Shown: positions 51,430-60,790 of the stretch, in pieces
Position numbering within the stretch: position 1 is the stretch's first letter
How the letters are laid out: each line of letters begins with the position of its first letter
Origin: Rhizobacter sp. Root1238
GTDB taxonomy: Bacteria > Pseudomonadota > Gammaproteobacteria > Burkholderiales > Burkholderiaceae_C
Length of the DNA: 64,000 nucleotides
Direction: 5' to 3'
Assembly: GCF_001425825.1 (NCBI RefSeq)
Contig: NZ_LMDM01000003.1
Coordinates: 139,693 to 203,692, forward strand
The notes under the pieces: model-generated
What the model saw: only the letters and a program-made list of their open reading frames with translations
The model's database searches: none
Told to the model about the DNA's origin: nothing
Program-made: the position numbers and the translations under genes

Positions 51430-52779
51430 TCAGCGCTTGTGCTGGCTCATCCAGCCTTCGAGGTAATGGATGCTGGTCCCGCCCTCGACGAACTTGGCGT
51501 CGGCCATCAGCTCGCGGTGCAGCGGGATGTTGGTCAGGATGCCTTCGACCACCGTCTCCGACAGCGCGATGCGCATGCGCGCCAGCGCCTGCTCGCGGGT
51601 GTCGCCGTGCGTGATGATCTTGCCGATCATCGAGTCGTAGTTCGGCGGCACGAAGTAGTTTGTGTACGCATGCGAATCGACGCGCACGCCCGGCCCGCCC
51701 GGCGCATGCCAGGTGGTGATGCGGCCCGGCGACGGCGTGAACTTGTACGGGTCCTCGGCGTTGACGCGGCATTCGATCGCATGCCCGCGCATCTGGATCT
51801 GGCGCTGCTGGAACGGCAGCTTCTCGCCGGCGGCCACGCGGATCTGCATCTGCACGATGTCGATGCCGGTCACCAGCTCCGTCACCGGATGCTCCACCTG
51901 CACGCGGGTGTTCATCTCGATGAAATAGAACTCGCCGTTCTCGTACAGGAACTCGAAGGTGCCGGCGCCGCGGTAGCCGATGCGCTTGCAGGCGGCGGCG
52001 CAGCGGTCGCCGATCTTCTCGATCACGCGGCGCGGGATGCCCGGCGCCGGCGCTTCCTCGATGATCTTCTGGTGGCGGCGCTGCATCGAGCAGTCGCGCT
52101 CGCCCAGCCAGACCGCGTTCTTGTGCTCGTCGGCCAGCACCTGGATCTCGATGTGGCGCGGGTTCTCGAGGAACTTCTCCATGTAGACCGCCGGGTTGCC
52201 GAAGGCCGCACCGGCCTCGGCGCGCGTGGTCTGCACCGCGTGGATCAGCGCCGCCTCGGTGTGCACGACACGCATGCCGCGCCCGCCACCGCCGCCGGCC
52301 GCCTTGATGATCACCGGGTAGCCGACCGCGCGGCCGGCCTTGATGATCTCCTTCGGATCGTCGGGCAGCGCGCCTTCGGAGCCCGGCACGCAGGGCACGC
52401 CGGCCTTGATCATGGCCTGCTTGGCCGAGACCTTGTCGCCCATCGTGCGGATCGCGTCCGGCGTCGGGCCGATGAAGACGAAGCCGCTCTGCTCGACGCG
52501 CTCGGCGAAATCGGCGTTCTCGGACAGGAAGCCGTAGCCCGGGTGGATGGCCTCGGCGTCGGTCACCTCGGCGGTCGAGATGATGGCCGGCATGTTGAGG
52601 TAGCTCTGCGCCGACTGGGCCGGGCCGATGCACACCGCTTCGTCGGCCAGCTTGACGTACTTGGCGTCGCGGTCGGCTTCGGAATAGACGACGACCGACT
52701 TGATGCCCATCTCGCGACACGCGCGCTGGACCCGCAGGGCGATCTCGCCCCGGTTCGCGATCAGGATCTTCTTGAACAT
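51430..52779 (-). CDS. accC: Acetyl-CoA carboxylase, biotin carboxylase subunit
   Basis: AccC carboxylates the biotin of AccB using ATP and bicarbonate, the first step of fatty acid synthesis. The 449-residue protein has the ATP-grasp fold with the glycine-rich loop [71 protein letters not shown] (catalytic Glu/Asn/Arg region) and the C-terminal HEL-type end. The usual residues are present. It follows accB by 10 nt and precedes prmA. Confidence 0.97.
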   Translation of the reverse strand: MFKKILIANRGEIALRVQRACREMGIKSVVVYSEADRDAKYVKLADEAVCIGPAQSAQSYLNMPAIISTAEVTDAEAIHPGYGFLSENADFAERVEQSGFVFIGPTPDAIRTMGDKVSAKQAMIKAGVPCVPGSEGALPDDPKEIIKAGRAVGYPVIIKAAGGGGGRGMRVVHTEAALIHAVQTTRAEAGAAFGNPAVYMEKFLENPRHIEIQVLADEHKNAVWLGERDCSMQRRHQKIIEEAPAPGIPRRVIEKIGDRCAAACKRIGYRGAGTFEFLYENGEFYFIEMNTRVQVEHPVTELVTGIDIVQMQIRVAAGEKLPFQQRQIQMRGHAIECRVNAEDPYKFTPSPGRITTWHAPGGPGVRVDSHAYTNYFVPPNYDSMIGKIITHGDTREQALARMRIALSETVVEGILTNIPLHRELMADAKFVEGGTSIHYLEGWMSQHKR

Positions 52780-52789
52780 GCGGAGCGCC

Positions 52790-53251
52790 TTATTCGATGA
52801 TGAACAAGGGCTGGCCGAACTCGACCGGCTGGCCGTTGGCGCACAGGATCTTCGTGACGGTGCCGGACTTGTCGGCCTCGATCTCGTTCATGATCTTCAT
52901 CGCCTCGATGATGCAGATCGGCTCGCCTTCCTTGATGGTGCTGCCCACTTCGACGAAGGGCTTGGCGCCCGGGCTGGCGGCGCCGTAGAAGGTGCCGACC
53001 ATCGGCGACTTGACGGTGTGGCCGGCCGGCGCGGCGGGAGCCTCGGCCGGGGCGGCGGCTGCCGCAGCGGCGACCGGTGCAGCGGCCACCGGGGCCAGCA
53101 CGGGCGCCGCGTAGGCCACCGGGCCTGCCGCGACGAGGTTCGGGTCGGCCTTGACGATCCGGACCTTGCCGTCCGCTTCGGTGATCTCCAGCTCGGAGAT
53201 GTTCGATTCGGAGACGAGATCGATCAGGGTCTTCAGTTTGCGCAGGTCCAT
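52790..53251 (-). CDS. accB: Acetyl-CoA carboxylase biotin carboxyl carrier protein
   Basis: AccB is the biotin-bearing carrier between AccC and the carboxyltransferase. The 153-residue protein has a conserved N-terminal segment ([35 protein letters not shown]). An Ala/Pro-rich hinge follows (about residues 41-77), then the biotinyl domain with [18 protein letters not shown]; the biotin acceptor is K119. It is the first gene of accB-accC-prmA, 89 nt after aroQ, and is probably expressed with the upstream gene or from its own promoter in the gap. Confidence 0.97.
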   Translation of the reverse strand: MDLRKLKTLIDLVSESNISELEITEADGKVRIVKADPNLVAAGPVAYAAPVLAPVAAAPVAAAAAAAPAEAPAAPAGHTVKSPMVGTFYGAASPGAKPFVEVGSTIKEGEPICIIEAMKIMNEIEADKSGTVTKILCANGQPVEFGQPLFIIE

Positions 53252-53340
53252 GGGTTCTCCAACTTCTGTCGTCTTTGTTGTCGGGCTTGTTGCCGGTCTC
53301 GGGCGTCGCCGGCCCGGGTCGGGCCGTCGGCGCCGTGGGG

Positions 53341-53799
53341 TCAGGCCGTCCGCTGGGGAGGGCGCTTCACGTCACGTTGCAGCACGTGGCGCAGGGCGCA
53401 GGCATAGCCGTCCGCGCCCAGGCCGACGATCACGCCGTCGGCCAGGTCCGAGAAATAGGAATGGTGGCGGAAGGCTTCGCGCCGGTGCACGTTCGACAGG
53501 TGCACCTCGATGAACGGGATCGCGACGCCGGCCAGCGCATCGCGCAGCGCGACGCTGGTGTGCGTGAACGCGCCCGGGTTGATCAGGATGAACTGCGTGC
53601 CGTCGAGCCGCGCGGCGTGCACGCGGTCGATCAGCGCGCCTTCATGGTTGCTCTGGAAGCTCACCAGCGTCGAACCGGCCTTCGACGCGATCTCGGCGAG
53701 ATCGGTATCGATCTGCGCCAAAGTCGTCGCGCCATAGACCTCCGGCTCGCGGGTGCCGAGCAGGTTCAGGTTCGGGCCGTGCAGGACCAGGATGTGCAT
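53341..53799 (-). CDS. aroQ: Type II 3-dehydroquinate dehydratase
   Basis: AroQ dehydrates 3-dehydroquinate to 3-dehydroshikimate in the shikimate pathway. The 152-residue dodecameric-type enzyme has the conserved start [20 protein letters not shown], with the active-site lid Arg and the catalytic Tyr (VYG, Y22). It also has the [17 protein letters not shown] block, [18 protein letters not shown] and [19 protein letters not shown] with the catalytic His. It is upstream of accB on the same strand, and aroE lies 2.3 kb further upstream. Confidence 0.97.
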   Translation of the reverse strand: MHILVLHGPNLNLLGTREPEVYGATTLAQIDTDLAEIASKAGSTLVSFQSNHEGALIDRVHAARLDGTQFILINPGAFTHTSVALRDALAGVAIPFIEVHLSNVHRREAFRHHSYFSDLADGVIVGLGADGYACALRHVLQRDVKRPPQRTA

Positions 53800-53922
53800 G
53801 AAACGCGGATGGGGTGCCTGCGGCAGGCGGCCCGGAATTTTGCAAAGGCTGAACTTTACGCGCTTTAGGGTCCGAAGACTGCAATATAGAAAAATCTCGG
53901 CCGGATGGCCTGAATCGAGGCG

Positions 53923-54435
53923 TCAAGCGAGCCGTTGCACCCAGGCGGCCAGGTCCTGCTCCGCGATGCTGCCCAGTTTGCGCGCGATGACGCGCCCATC
54001 GCGGTCGAAGACCGCGCTGAACGGCAGGCCGCCGCGGTCATTGCCGAGCGAGCGGGCCAGGTCGACGCCGGTCAGCCCGGCCAGCCCGATCGGGAACGTG
54101 ACCGGCAGCTTCTGCAGGAACTCGCGCACCGGGGTCGGGCTGTCGACCGCGAGGCCGACCACGCGCCAGCCGGCCGGCTGGTGGGTGCGCTGGAAGGCGT
54201 CGAGCAGCGGCATCTCCTTCACGCAGGGTGCGCACCAGGTGGCCCAGAAGTTCAGCAGCAGCGGCTGGCCGCGCAGGCTGGCCAGCGGCAGCGAGCCGCC
54301 TTCGGGTCGGTCGAACTGCAGGGCCCACAGCGCCCGTTCGGCGTCGGGCAGCCGTTCGCGCCACCAGCCGACGCCGGCGCCTGCGGCGAGCGCGACGCCG
54401 CCGACACCGATCGTCAGCGCATGGCGGCGGTTCAT
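53923..54435 (-). CDS. TlpA/ResA-like thiol-disulphide oxidoreductase
   Basis: This 170-residue periplasmic thioredoxin-fold protein has an N-terminal anchor with twin arginines (MNRRHALTIGVGGVALAAGA). The active-site motif WATWCAPCVKEMPLL has C68 and C71, and the cis-Pro region is GGLPFSAVFDRDGRVI. TlpA/ResA proteins reduce cytochrome c apoproteins or other periplasmic disulphides. The adjoining cytochrome c maturation genes are not in the window. Its start overlaps the upstream gene's stop by 4 nt. Confidence 0.92.
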   Translation of the reverse strand: MNRRHALTIGVGGVALAAGAGVGWWRERLPDAERALWALQFDRPEGGSLPLASLRGQPLLLNFWATWCAPCVKEMPLLDAFQRTHQPAGWRVVGLAVDSPTPVREFLQKLPVTFPIGLAGLTGVDLARSLGNDRGGLPFSAVFDRDGRVIARKLGSIAEQDLAAWVQRLA

Positions 54436-55043
54436 GACGGCGCTCCGTCGGACTGCGCGAGCAGCCGGCGCAGCCCGGCCAGGTCGCCGCGTTCGCTGCG
54501 GCCGCGGCTGTCCGGCTTCAGCGCGCCGCGCAGGTCGTCGCGGTCCAGGATGGTCAGGTGCACGGTCACTTCCTCGCCGAGTGCAGCGCTGGGGCTGCTG
54601 ACGGTCAACACGTCGATCGGCTCGCCGCGCGGCCCGTCGAGGCTGCCAACGTCATACGAGACACGGCGGTCGATCAGCGCCAATTCGGCCTCTTTCGAGT
54701 CGTCGCAGAACAGCTCCAGCCGCACGCTGTTCAAGCGCGTCGCGGTGCCGCGCCAGACGGCGCCATACAGGTGGGGACGGAACGCTTCGAGCCGCTCCAT
54801 CCACAACAGCGCGACCTCGCGCAGCGCGCGCAACTCGCCCGGCTGGGTGTCGGCGCAGAAGAGCACGATGTAGGCCCGCACCTCGTCCTCGACCCGGTCG
54901 TTGTCGGGCAGGTCGACCTGGCGCGTGCTGCGCTTGCCGAGGTCGCGCGCTGCGCGGCGTTTGGCCGGCCCGTACTCCATGCCTTCCTCGACGATCAGCC
55001 GTGCAGCCGCGCTCGCCAGTTCGTCGGTCAGAGAGGTCGTCAT
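54432..55043 (-). CDS. Conserved protein of unknown function, upstream of TlpA-like gene
   Basis: This 203-residue soluble protein starts MTTSLTDELASAAARLIVEE, followed by GMEYGPAKRRAARDLGKR. The N-terminal 'ARLIVEEG..YGPAKRRAA' helix is shared by a betaproteobacterial family sometimes labelled only by its place beside peptidoglycan genes. No catalytic motif is evident. The central part has DEVRAYIVLFCADTQPGELR and HLYGAVWRGTATRLNSVRLE, followed by beta-rich segments (VSYDVGSLDG). It overlaps the TlpA-like gene by 4 nt (ATGA), so they are co-translated. Confidence 0.72.
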   Translation of the reverse strand: MTTSLTDELASAAARLIVEEGMEYGPAKRRAARDLGKRSTRQVDLPDNDRVEDEVRAYIVLFCADTQPGELRALREVALLWMERLEAFRPHLYGAVWRGTATRLNSVRLELFCDDSKEAELALIDRRVSYDVGSLDGPRGEPIDVLTVSSPSAALGEEVTVHLTILDRDDLRGALKPDSRGRSERGDLAGLRRLLAQSDGAPS

Positions 55044-55072
55044 CCGAAGATTCTAGGCGCGGCGGGTGTGCG

Positions 55073-55189
55073 GGCTCGGGGCACCGGGGTGCTCGGGGAC
55101 TGGACTGTCCCCCGCCCTTGGTCCGCCTGTCGGCGACCCAAGGGCTCCTCCTTTACGTCCTGTCCCCGAGCACCCCGGCGCCCCGAGCC
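55073..55189. repeat. Intergenic palindromic repeat, copy 1
   Basis: The arms 55073-55100 and 55162-55189 are 28-nt inverted repeats with one mismatch. Inside are GGACTGTCCCCCGCC (55102-55116) and GGCTCCTCCTTTACGTCC (55143-55160), flanking a second hairpin with arms CCCTTGG (55115-55121) and CCAAGGG (55138-55144). The two inner blocks recur exactly in copy 2, in inverted orientation. It looks like a MITE- or REP-like element; its role is unknown. Confidence 0.85.
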
Positions 55190-55247
55190 AAAACGTTTCC
55201 GCTGGCGTGGAGGTGTGTGTACGGAGATCTTCGCGCGAGGCAACCCG

Positions 55248-55362
55248 GGCGAGGGATGGCGGGTGCTTCGGGGAGGGACGTAAAGGAGGAGCCGGTGGAC
55301 TGCCGCGAGGCAGTCTGCCGGCGGGGGACAGTCCCGCCCCGGAGTGCCCGCCGTCCCTCGCC
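55248..55362. repeat. Intergenic palindromic repeat, copy 2 (inverted)
   Basis: The arms 55248-55273 and 55337-55362 pair over 26 nt with only G-U wobbles as exceptions. Inner blocks GGACGTAAAGGAGGAGCC (55276-55293) and GGCGGGGGACAGTCC (55320-55334) are the exact reverse complements of those in copy 1. The central hairpin (55291-55322, GCCGG...GCCGGC) differs in sequence from copy 1 but also pairs. Confidence 0.85.
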
Positions 55363-55377
55363 AGCCATCAAAAAGAA

Positions 55378-56151
55378 TCAAGGCAGGTCGACCGCACCCA
55401 TCCGGGCAGTGACCGTCCCGGCCCGTCCGACGACGTAAGGCGACCCCGGCCGCTTCTCGAATCGTTTCGGCGCCGGCAGCATCACCGCCAGCCGCGCCGC
55501 CTGCATTGGCGCAAGCTTCGCGGCGTCGACGCGGAAGTAGTGCCGCGCCGCCGCCTGCGCGCCGAACACGCCCTCCCCCCATTCGACGTTGTTCAGGTAG
55601 ATCTCGAGGATGCGCTGCTTCGACAGCAGGCCTTCCAGCATGAAGGTGATGACGAACTCCTGCGCCTTGCGGGGCAGGCTGCGCTCGCTGCCGAGGAACA
55701 GGTTCTTCGCCAACTGCTGCGTGATCGTCGAGCCGCCGATGATCTTCGGCTCGGCCCGGCGGGGCGGCGCGCCATGGGCCTTCGGCGGGCGCTGCTCCAG
55801 CCGGTCGTTGATCCGGTCGGCCCGCGCCTCGGCGCGCTGGTTCTTCTCCCAGGCCTTCTCGACCGCGTCCCATTCGACCCCGCTGTGCTCGATGAAGCTC
55901 GCATCCTCCGACGCGATCACCGCCCGCTTCAGCGTGTCGGCGATGTGGTCGTACGGTTGCCACTCCTGGCTCCACGGGACCTGGTGCTGCTCGGTCAGCA
56001 GCCGCCACGCTTCGGAGCGCTGGAAGGTCGTCGATTGCGGGTCGACGACCGCCATCAGCGCGACCCGCGCCAGGAAGTACAGCTGCAGCGCGAGCGCCGA
56101 CAGCACCAACAGCGCGATCAGCCGCGCGACCTGGCGGAGCGCGGTCTTCAT
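55378..56151 (-). CDS. mtgA: Monofunctional biosynthetic peptidoglycan transglycosylase
   Basis: MtgA polymerises lipid II into glycan strands at the inner membrane. The 257-residue protein has an N-terminal anchor helix ([20 protein letters not shown]) and a GT51 domain with the five family motifs. These include [20 protein letters not shown] (catalytic Glu), [35 protein letters not shown] and [17 protein letters not shown]. Between the first two motifs lies a charged insert ([20 protein letters not shown]) that is longer than in E. coli. Its start overlaps aroE by 4 nt. The repeat-rich gene-free region follows its stop. Confidence 0.95.
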   Translation of the reverse strand: MKTALRQVARLIALLVLSALALQLYFLARVALMAVVDPQSTTFQRSEAWRLLTEQHQVPWSQEWQPYDHIADTLKRAVIASEDASFIEHSGVEWDAVEKAWEKNQRAEARADRINDRLEQRPPKAHGAPPRRAEPKIIGGSTITQQLAKNLFLGSERSLPRKAQEFVITFMLEGLLSKQRILEIYLNNVEWGEGVFGAQAAARHYFRVDAAKLAPMQAARLAVMLPAPKRFEKRPGSPYVVGRAGTVTARMGAVDLP

Positions 56152-56987
56152 CGGCCGGCGCCGGACAGCAGGGCCTGCAACTCGGCCAGCACCGGCGCGG
56201 TGTCGGGGCGCACGCCGCGCCAGACGAAGAAGGCTTCGCCGGCCTGCTCGACCAGCATGCCCAGGCCGTCGCGGCCGACCGCGCCATGCTGCGCGGCCCA
56301 GGCGACGAAGTGCTGCGCGGCCGGGCCGTACATCATGTCGAGCGCCAGGCTGCCGGCCCGCAGCACGCGCGGCGACACCGGGATGCCGGCGCCCTGCAGG
56401 CTGCTCGCGCTGGCGTTGACGACGATGTCGAAGGCCTCGCCGCAATCGGCCAGGCCGGTGGCTTGCAATTCGGCACCGGCCGCGCGGGCCGGCGCCGCAT
56501 GACGCGCCACCAGCGCCTGCGCCTTGTCGACGCTGCGGTTCGCCAGCACCAGCTGCGCCGGCCGCGCCGCCAGCAGCGGGCCGAGCGCACCGGCCGCGCC
56601 GCCGCCGGCGCCGATCACCAGCACGCGCTGCCCGGCCAGCGCATGGCCGGCATTGCGTTCGATGTCGCGCACCAGGCCGCAGCCGTCGGCGTTGTCGGCC
56701 AGCCAGCCTTCGGCGTCGAAGCGCAGGATGTTGGCGGCCCCAGCCAGCGTCGCGCGGTCGGTGCGGCGCGCCGCCAGCGCGAACGCATCGAACTTGAACG
56801 GCACCGTGATGTTGCAGCCGCGGCCGCCGTCAGCGGCAAAGCGGCGCACGGTGTCGGCGAACCCGTCCAGCGGGCACAGCAGCCGGTCGTAGTGCAGCGC
56901 CTGGCCGGTCTGCGCGGCGAAGCGGGCGTGGATGAACGGCGACTGGCTGTGCTCGACCGGGTTGCCGGCGACGACGTAGCGATCCAT
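56148..56987 (-). CDS. aroE: Shikimate dehydrogenase
   Basis: AroE reduces 3-dehydroshikimate to shikimate with NADPH. The 279-residue protein starts [20 protein letters not shown], with the shikimate-binding Ser residues and [16 protein letters not shown] containing the catalytic Lys. The NADP-binding motif is [20 protein letters not shown]. An [11 protein letters not shown] loop and [18 protein letters not shown] at the C-terminus complete the family set. It lies between the TonB-like gene (9 nt) and mtgA, which it overlaps by 4 nt. Confidence 0.97.
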   Translation of the reverse strand: MDRYVVAGNPVEHSQSPFIHARFAAQTGQALHYDRLLCPLDGFADTVRRFAADGGRGCNITVPFKFDAFALAARRTDRATLAGAANILRFDAEGWLADNADGCGLVRDIERNAGHALAGQRVLVIGAGGGAAGALGPLLAARPAQLVLANRSVDKAQALVARHAAPARAAGAELQATGLADCGEAFDIVVNASASSLQGAGIPVSPRVLRAGSLALDMMYGPAAQHFVAWAAQHGAVGRDGLGMLVEQAGEAFFVWRGVRPDTAPVLAELQALLSGAGR

Positions 56988-56996
56988 CGCGGTCCT

Positions 56997-57857
56997 TCAG
57001 CGCTGCTCGGGCGCGCTCAGCGTGGTCTCCAGGCCTTCTTCCCGCGTGAAGCGGAAGCGCGAGGTGATCACCAGCTGGTCGGCGCGCTTGCGCATCTCGG
57101 TGTTGAACTGGCCGAACGGCGCGGCCGCCCGCACGATCGCCTGCGCGCGCTTGTCGAGCAGCGGCGACTTCGACGGCCGCACGATCTCGGTCTCGAGCAC
57201 GCGGCCGGCGGCGTCGATCGTGATCACCATCATCAGCTCGCCGTAGATCTTCTTGCCCTGCGACTCCGGGAAGTTGCGGGTGCCGCGGTCTTCGATCTTG
57301 CGGCGCAGCGAGTCGTAGTAGATCGCGTACAGCTCTTCGCGCGTGGCCGGGCTGATGTAGCGCTTCTTGGGCCGCGAGTTCTCTTCGTTGATGCGCTTCT
57401 CGATCTCGGCCAGCAGTTGCATCAGCTGGCGGCGGCGCTCTTCCTGCGCGCGCGCGGCCGGGTCGCCGCGGTCGCGCTTCGGGTCGGGCGCCGGCAGGTA
57501 GGCCAGCTCGCGGCGCACCTGCGCCAGCAGTTGCTGCTGGGTTTCCTGCAACTGCTCGATCTGCTTGTGCGCCTCGTCGGCCGAGTCGCCCAGTTCCATC
57601 ATCGGCGAGGCCGGCAGCGGCGAGGTGGCGCGGCCGCGGTCGGCATCGCCGCCGCCGGCCAGGTTGCGCTGCGCGATGGCCTGCGCCTTGGTCGGCGCCT
57701 CGGCCGAGCTGCCGTTGACGAGGATGACCTCCAGCGGCGTGTCCTGGAACACGCGGTTGAAGCCTTCGGGGTCGACGAAGCGCACCACCAGCAACAGGGC
57801 ATGCACGCCGATCGACACCGCGAGCGCGATCTGCAGGGTGGAGAACTTCTTCAGCAT
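56997..57857 (-). CDS. TonB-family energy transducer-like protein
   Basis: This 286-residue protein has an N-terminal anchor helix (MLKKFSTLQIALAVSIGVHA). The periplasmic spacer is helical and charged (EEERRRQLMQLLAEIEKRI). The C-terminal TonB-like domain carries YGELMMVITIDAAGRVLETE and AIVRAAAPFGQFNTEMRKRA, the usual beta-sheet core. Length and the missing long Pro-rich stretch are those of the betaproteobacterial TonB-like proteins encoded with RNase II and aroE. Whether it energises outer-membrane transport is unproven. ATG at 57857 directly precedes the anchor and lies 7 nt after the RNase stop. Confidence 0.88.
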   Translation of the reverse strand: MLKKFSTLQIALAVSIGVHALLLVVRFVDPEGFNRVFQDTPLEVILVNGSSAEAPTKAQAIAQRNLAGGGDADRGRATSPLPASPMMELGDSADEAHKQIEQLQETQQQLLAQVRRELAYLPAPDPKRDRGDPAARAQEERRRQLMQLLAEIEKRINEENSRPKKRYISPATREELYAIYYDSLRRKIEDRGTRNFPESQGKKIYGELMMVITIDAAGRVLETEIVRPSKSPLLDKRAQAIVRAAAPFGQFNTEMRKRADQLVITSRFRFTREEGLETTLSAPEQR

Positions 57858-57864
57858 CGATCCC

Positions 57865-59922
57865 TCAAGCGGCGGGAGTGGTGGCGGCAGCGTCCGCCGG
57901 GGCATCGGCATCGTCGGCCTGCACGTCGATCGCCAAGGTCAGCGGGCCGGCAGTGACTTCTTCGTTCTCGGCTTCGGCGTCTTCGACGACCGCGTCATCG
58001 GCCGTGGTGTCCGGATCGTCGATGCGCGACAGCACGCTCGCATGCACGTCCAGCGTCAGCAGGTCGGTGCCGGTGATGCGCACCTTCACGCGCGCACCGC
58101 GCGGCAGCCGCTCGGCACCGACGGCGCGGAACACCAGCGGCAGCGTGTCGGCGCGCACCAGGCCTTCCTTCATCACCGCGGCGTCGAGTTCGTCGATGCC
58201 GTTCTGCTCGAGGTACTTCAGCGTCCAGTAGCGCTCGATGCCCGACTGGAAGCCGTTGTAGGCGCTGTACGCGGCATCGAAGCTGGAGATGACCGAGAAC
58301 AGCGCGGCATCCTTCGGCTTGAACGGCGCGGCCAGCGCCGCGGTGCGGCCATGGCGCGCGCAGGCGACGATCTGCCACTGGTTCAGCAGGTCGACATAGC
58401 GGCGCAGCGGCGACGTGGCCCAGGTGTACTGCGCGACGCCCATGCCGGCGTGCGGCGCGGCCCGCGTGCCCATGCGCACCTTGACGCCCGGCGCCATGCT
58501 GGCCTGGCTGCGGTAGATGCCCGGCACGCCCAGGTCGTTGAGCCAGCCGCCCCAGGTGCTGTTGGCCAGGATCATCGCCTCGGCGACGATCAGGTCGAGC
58601 GGCGAGCCGCGCTGGCGGGTGCCGATGCTGACGCGCTCGTGGCCCTGCGGTTCGGCGCCGTCGTTGCCGTCGAGCTTGAAGTTGTAGTCGGCCCGGTTGA
58701 AGAGCTCCGGCTTGCCGCGCACCTGCTCGCGGCCGGCCTTCAGGTGGCGGGCCAGGCGGAAGCAGAACGCCAGTTCGGGTGCGAACTCATAGCCGGCCGG
58801 TGCGTCGCCGAGCAGCGTGGCTTCGGTGATCACCGCGTCGAGCTGGTCGTGGCGCAGGTTGGCCGCGATCGGCACGCGCTCGAGCTTCGTCTCGCTGCCG
58901 GTCACCTTCAGCGTGGCTTCGTCGAAGCTGACGTACAGCGACACCGCCGGGCAGTCGCGCCCGGCCTGCAGCGTGTAGGCCTGCACCACGTCGTCGGGCA
59001 GCATCGTCAGCTTGTAGCCCGGCATGTAGACGGTCGACAGCCGGTCGCGCGCGACCTTGTCGACCGGGCTGTCGGGCGCGATCGCGAGGCTCGGGGCCGC
59101 GATGTGCACGCCGAACACCACGGTGCCGCTGCCCAGGCCTTGCACCGACAGCGCGTCGTCGATCTCGGTGGTCTGCGAATCGTCGATCGAGAACGCCTGC
59201 ACGGCCGCGAGCGGCAACTCGTCCTTGATGGCCGGGGCCGACAGCGGCGGGAAGCCGGTGCCCTTCGGGAAGTTCTCGAACAGGAAGCGCCGCCAGTGGA
59301 ACTGGTACGGCGAGTCGATCGCGCCGGCCGCCGTCAGCAGGTCGAGCGGCGCCTTCTGCGCGCGGCGCGAGGCTTCGACGACGGCCTTGTACTCGGCGGC
59401 GTTCTTGTCGGGGCGGAACAGGATCTTGTACAGCTGCTCGCGCACCGGCGCCGGGCACTGGCCGGCCACCAGTTCGGCGGCCCAGGCGTCGATCTGCGCG
59501 GCCAGCTGCTTCTTGCGCTCGATGCCGAGCAATGCGGCCTTCACGATCTCTTCCGGCGCCTTCTTGAACTGGCCCTTGCCGAGGCGGCGGAAGTAATGCG
59601 GCGCCTCGAACAACCGGAACAGCGCAGCGGCCTGTTTCTCGACGCCGGCCTTGCTGTCGAAGTAGTCGCGCGCCAGGTCGGCGAAGCCGAACTCGCCTTC
59701 GGGCGCGAACTCCCAGGCCAGGTCGAGGTCGATCTCGCGGGCGAGCCGCTGGCCTTCGGCGATCAGCTCGGCCGGCAGCGGCTTCTCGAACTTCAGCAGC
59801 ACGTTGGCCGCCTTCACCTTCACGCGCTTGCCCGAGTCGAGCTCGATCTGCATCGAGCTGTCGGCTTCGGTCATCACGCGGCCGGCGAGGAACTTGCCGG
59901 CGTCTTCGAACAATGCATACAT
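57865..59922 (-). CDS. RNase II/RNase R family exoribonuclease
   Basis: This 685-residue 3'-to-5' exoribonuclease has an N-terminal cold-shock-like segment (MYALFEDAGKFLAGRVMTEA) and a long RNB domain. The Mg-binding motif FSIDDSQTTEIDDALSV carries the catalytic aspartates. Other RNB blocks are GVHIAAPSLAIAPDSPVDKV, VAEAMILANSTWGGWL and YTWATSPLRRYVDLLNQWQI. A C-terminal S1-like segment follows (RVKVRITGTDLLTLDVHASV), ending in an acidic tail. It is of the betaproteobacterial RNase II-like group rather than E. coli RNase R. It lies 37 nt downstream of the esterase gene and upstream of the TonB-like gene. Confidence 0.93.
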   Translation of the reverse strand: MYALFEDAGKFLAGRVMTEADSSMQIELDSGKRVKVKAANVLLKFEKPLPAELIAEGQRLAREIDLDLAWEFAPEGEFGFADLARDYFDSKAGVEKQAAALFRLFEAPHYFRRLGKGQFKKAPEEIVKAALLGIERKKQLAAQIDAWAAELVAGQCPAPVREQLYKILFRPDKNAAEYKAVVEASRRAQKAPLDLLTAAGAIDSPYQFHWRRFLFENFPKGTGFPPLSAPAIKDELPLAAVQAFSIDDSQTTEIDDALSVQGLGSGTVVFGVHIAAPSLAIAPDSPVDKVARDRLSTVYMPGYKLTMLPDDVVQAYTLQAGRDCPAVSLYVSFDEATLKVTGSETKLERVPIAANLRHDQLDAVITEATLLGDAPAGYEFAPELAFCFRLARHLKAGREQVRGKPELFNRADYNFKLDGNDGAEPQGHERVSIGTRQRGSPLDLIVAEAMILANSTWGGWLNDLGVPGIYRSQASMAPGVKVRMGTRAAPHAGMGVAQYTWATSPLRRYVDLLNQWQIVACARHGRTAALAAPFKPKDAALFSVISSFDAAYSAYNGFQSGIERYWTLKYLEQNGIDELDAAVMKEGLVRADTLPLVFRAVGAERLPRGARVKVRITGTDLLTLDVHASVLSRIDDPDTTADDAVVEDAEAENEEVTAGPLTLAIDVQADDADAPADAAATTPAA

Positions 59923-59959
59923 GGGTGGGGATTGTCGCGGAAAGCTCGGTCGTTCCCGG

Positions 59960-60547
59960 TCACGGAGAAGGCGCGAGCTGGAGGAAGTGCATCAGGTGCG
60001 GCAGGTGTTCGTCGAAGCCGCTCAACGCGTGGTCGCTGCCCTCGACGATGCGCAGGTGGGCGCCGCGGTAGCGCTCGCTCATCTCGCGCCAGTCGAGCAC
60101 CTCGTCGCCGGTGGCGATCACCGCGAAATAGCGCGACGGCCTGGCCAGCGCGCCCGGCGTCATCGCGCGCAGCTGGTCGACGTAGGCCGGCAGGAAGAAG
60201 AAGCGCTCCTCGCTGTGCCAGGCCTTGGTTTCGCCAAGGTGACCGGCCAGGTCGCGGGCCGGGTCGACGGCCGGGTTCAGCAGCACGGCCGGGCAGCCGA
60301 GCTGCTCAGCCAGCACCGTCGCGTAGAAGCCGCCGAGCGAGCTGCCGATGATCGCCGTTCGCCCGCGCGGCCACCACGCCAGCTCGGCCCGCAACCCGTC
60401 GATCGCCTCTTGCGGCGATGGCGGCAGCTGCGGGCACCACCAGCGCACGCGCGGTGCGTGGCGCCGCACCCAGGCCTCGACCTGGCGCGCCTTGGTCGAG
60501 CGCGGCGACGAACGAAAACCGTGCAGGTAAAGGAGGTGGGTGATCAT
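59960..60547 (-). CDS. YqiA-like alpha/beta-hydrolase
   Basis: This 195-residue small esterase has the YqiA-type fold. It starts MITHLLYLHGFRSSPRSTKA with the oxyanion region LHGF. The nucleophile serine is in IIGSSLGGFYATVLA, the acid in VIATGDEVLDWREM and the catalytic histidine in VEGSDHALSGFDEHLP. The substrate is unknown; E. coli YqiA hydrolyses short acyl-CoA esters. ATG at 60547 gives the canonical start; the much longer frame extending upstream is antisense to the metalloprotease and is rejected. It is divergent from the metalloprotease and upstream of the RNase gene. Confidence 0.9.
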   Translation of the reverse strand: MITHLLYLHGFRSSPRSTKARQVEAWVRRHAPRVRWWCPQLPPSPQEAIDGLRAELAWWPRGRTAIIGSSLGGFYATVLAEQLGCPAVLLNPAVDPARDLAGHLGETKAWHSEERFFFLPAYVDQLRAMTPGALARPSRYFAVIATGDEVLDWREMSERYRGAHLRIVEGSDHALSGFDEHLPHLMHFLQLAPSP

Positions 60548-60790
60548 GAAGCGTGAGGAATGCACATCCGGTGCAGCGCTGGCGGGCGGCGTGTGTCCGA
60601 TCGATGGAAGGCACGGAACCTGCAAAGCGCGACGGAGTCTAGCTCGGCGTTTCACGGGGTGGACGCCCGGTGCCAGGGCTCTACACTTTGTTTCTGCACG
60701 GCCTCCATCCGACAACCCGTATCGGTCCGATCGCTTCCACAAGTCGCTCCCTCGTTCCTCCCACCAGGACATCACCAGGACACCGTTGAC

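Larger units (their letters stand above)
55044..55377. other. Gene-free stretch with two inverted palindromic repeats
   Basis: A 334-bp region between the unknown gene (start 55043) and the mtgA stop (55378) has no convincing gene. It contains two related palindromic repeats in opposite orientation (55073-55189 and 55248-55362, described separately), joined by about 58 bp with no recognised element. The apparent open frames are by-products of the repeats. Confidence 0.8.

Noticed and set aside
53875..53922. Intrinsic terminator after the TlpA-like gene
   Set aside because: The minus-strand stem is only GGCC/GGCC (4 bp), although a T-run follows; too weak to list.
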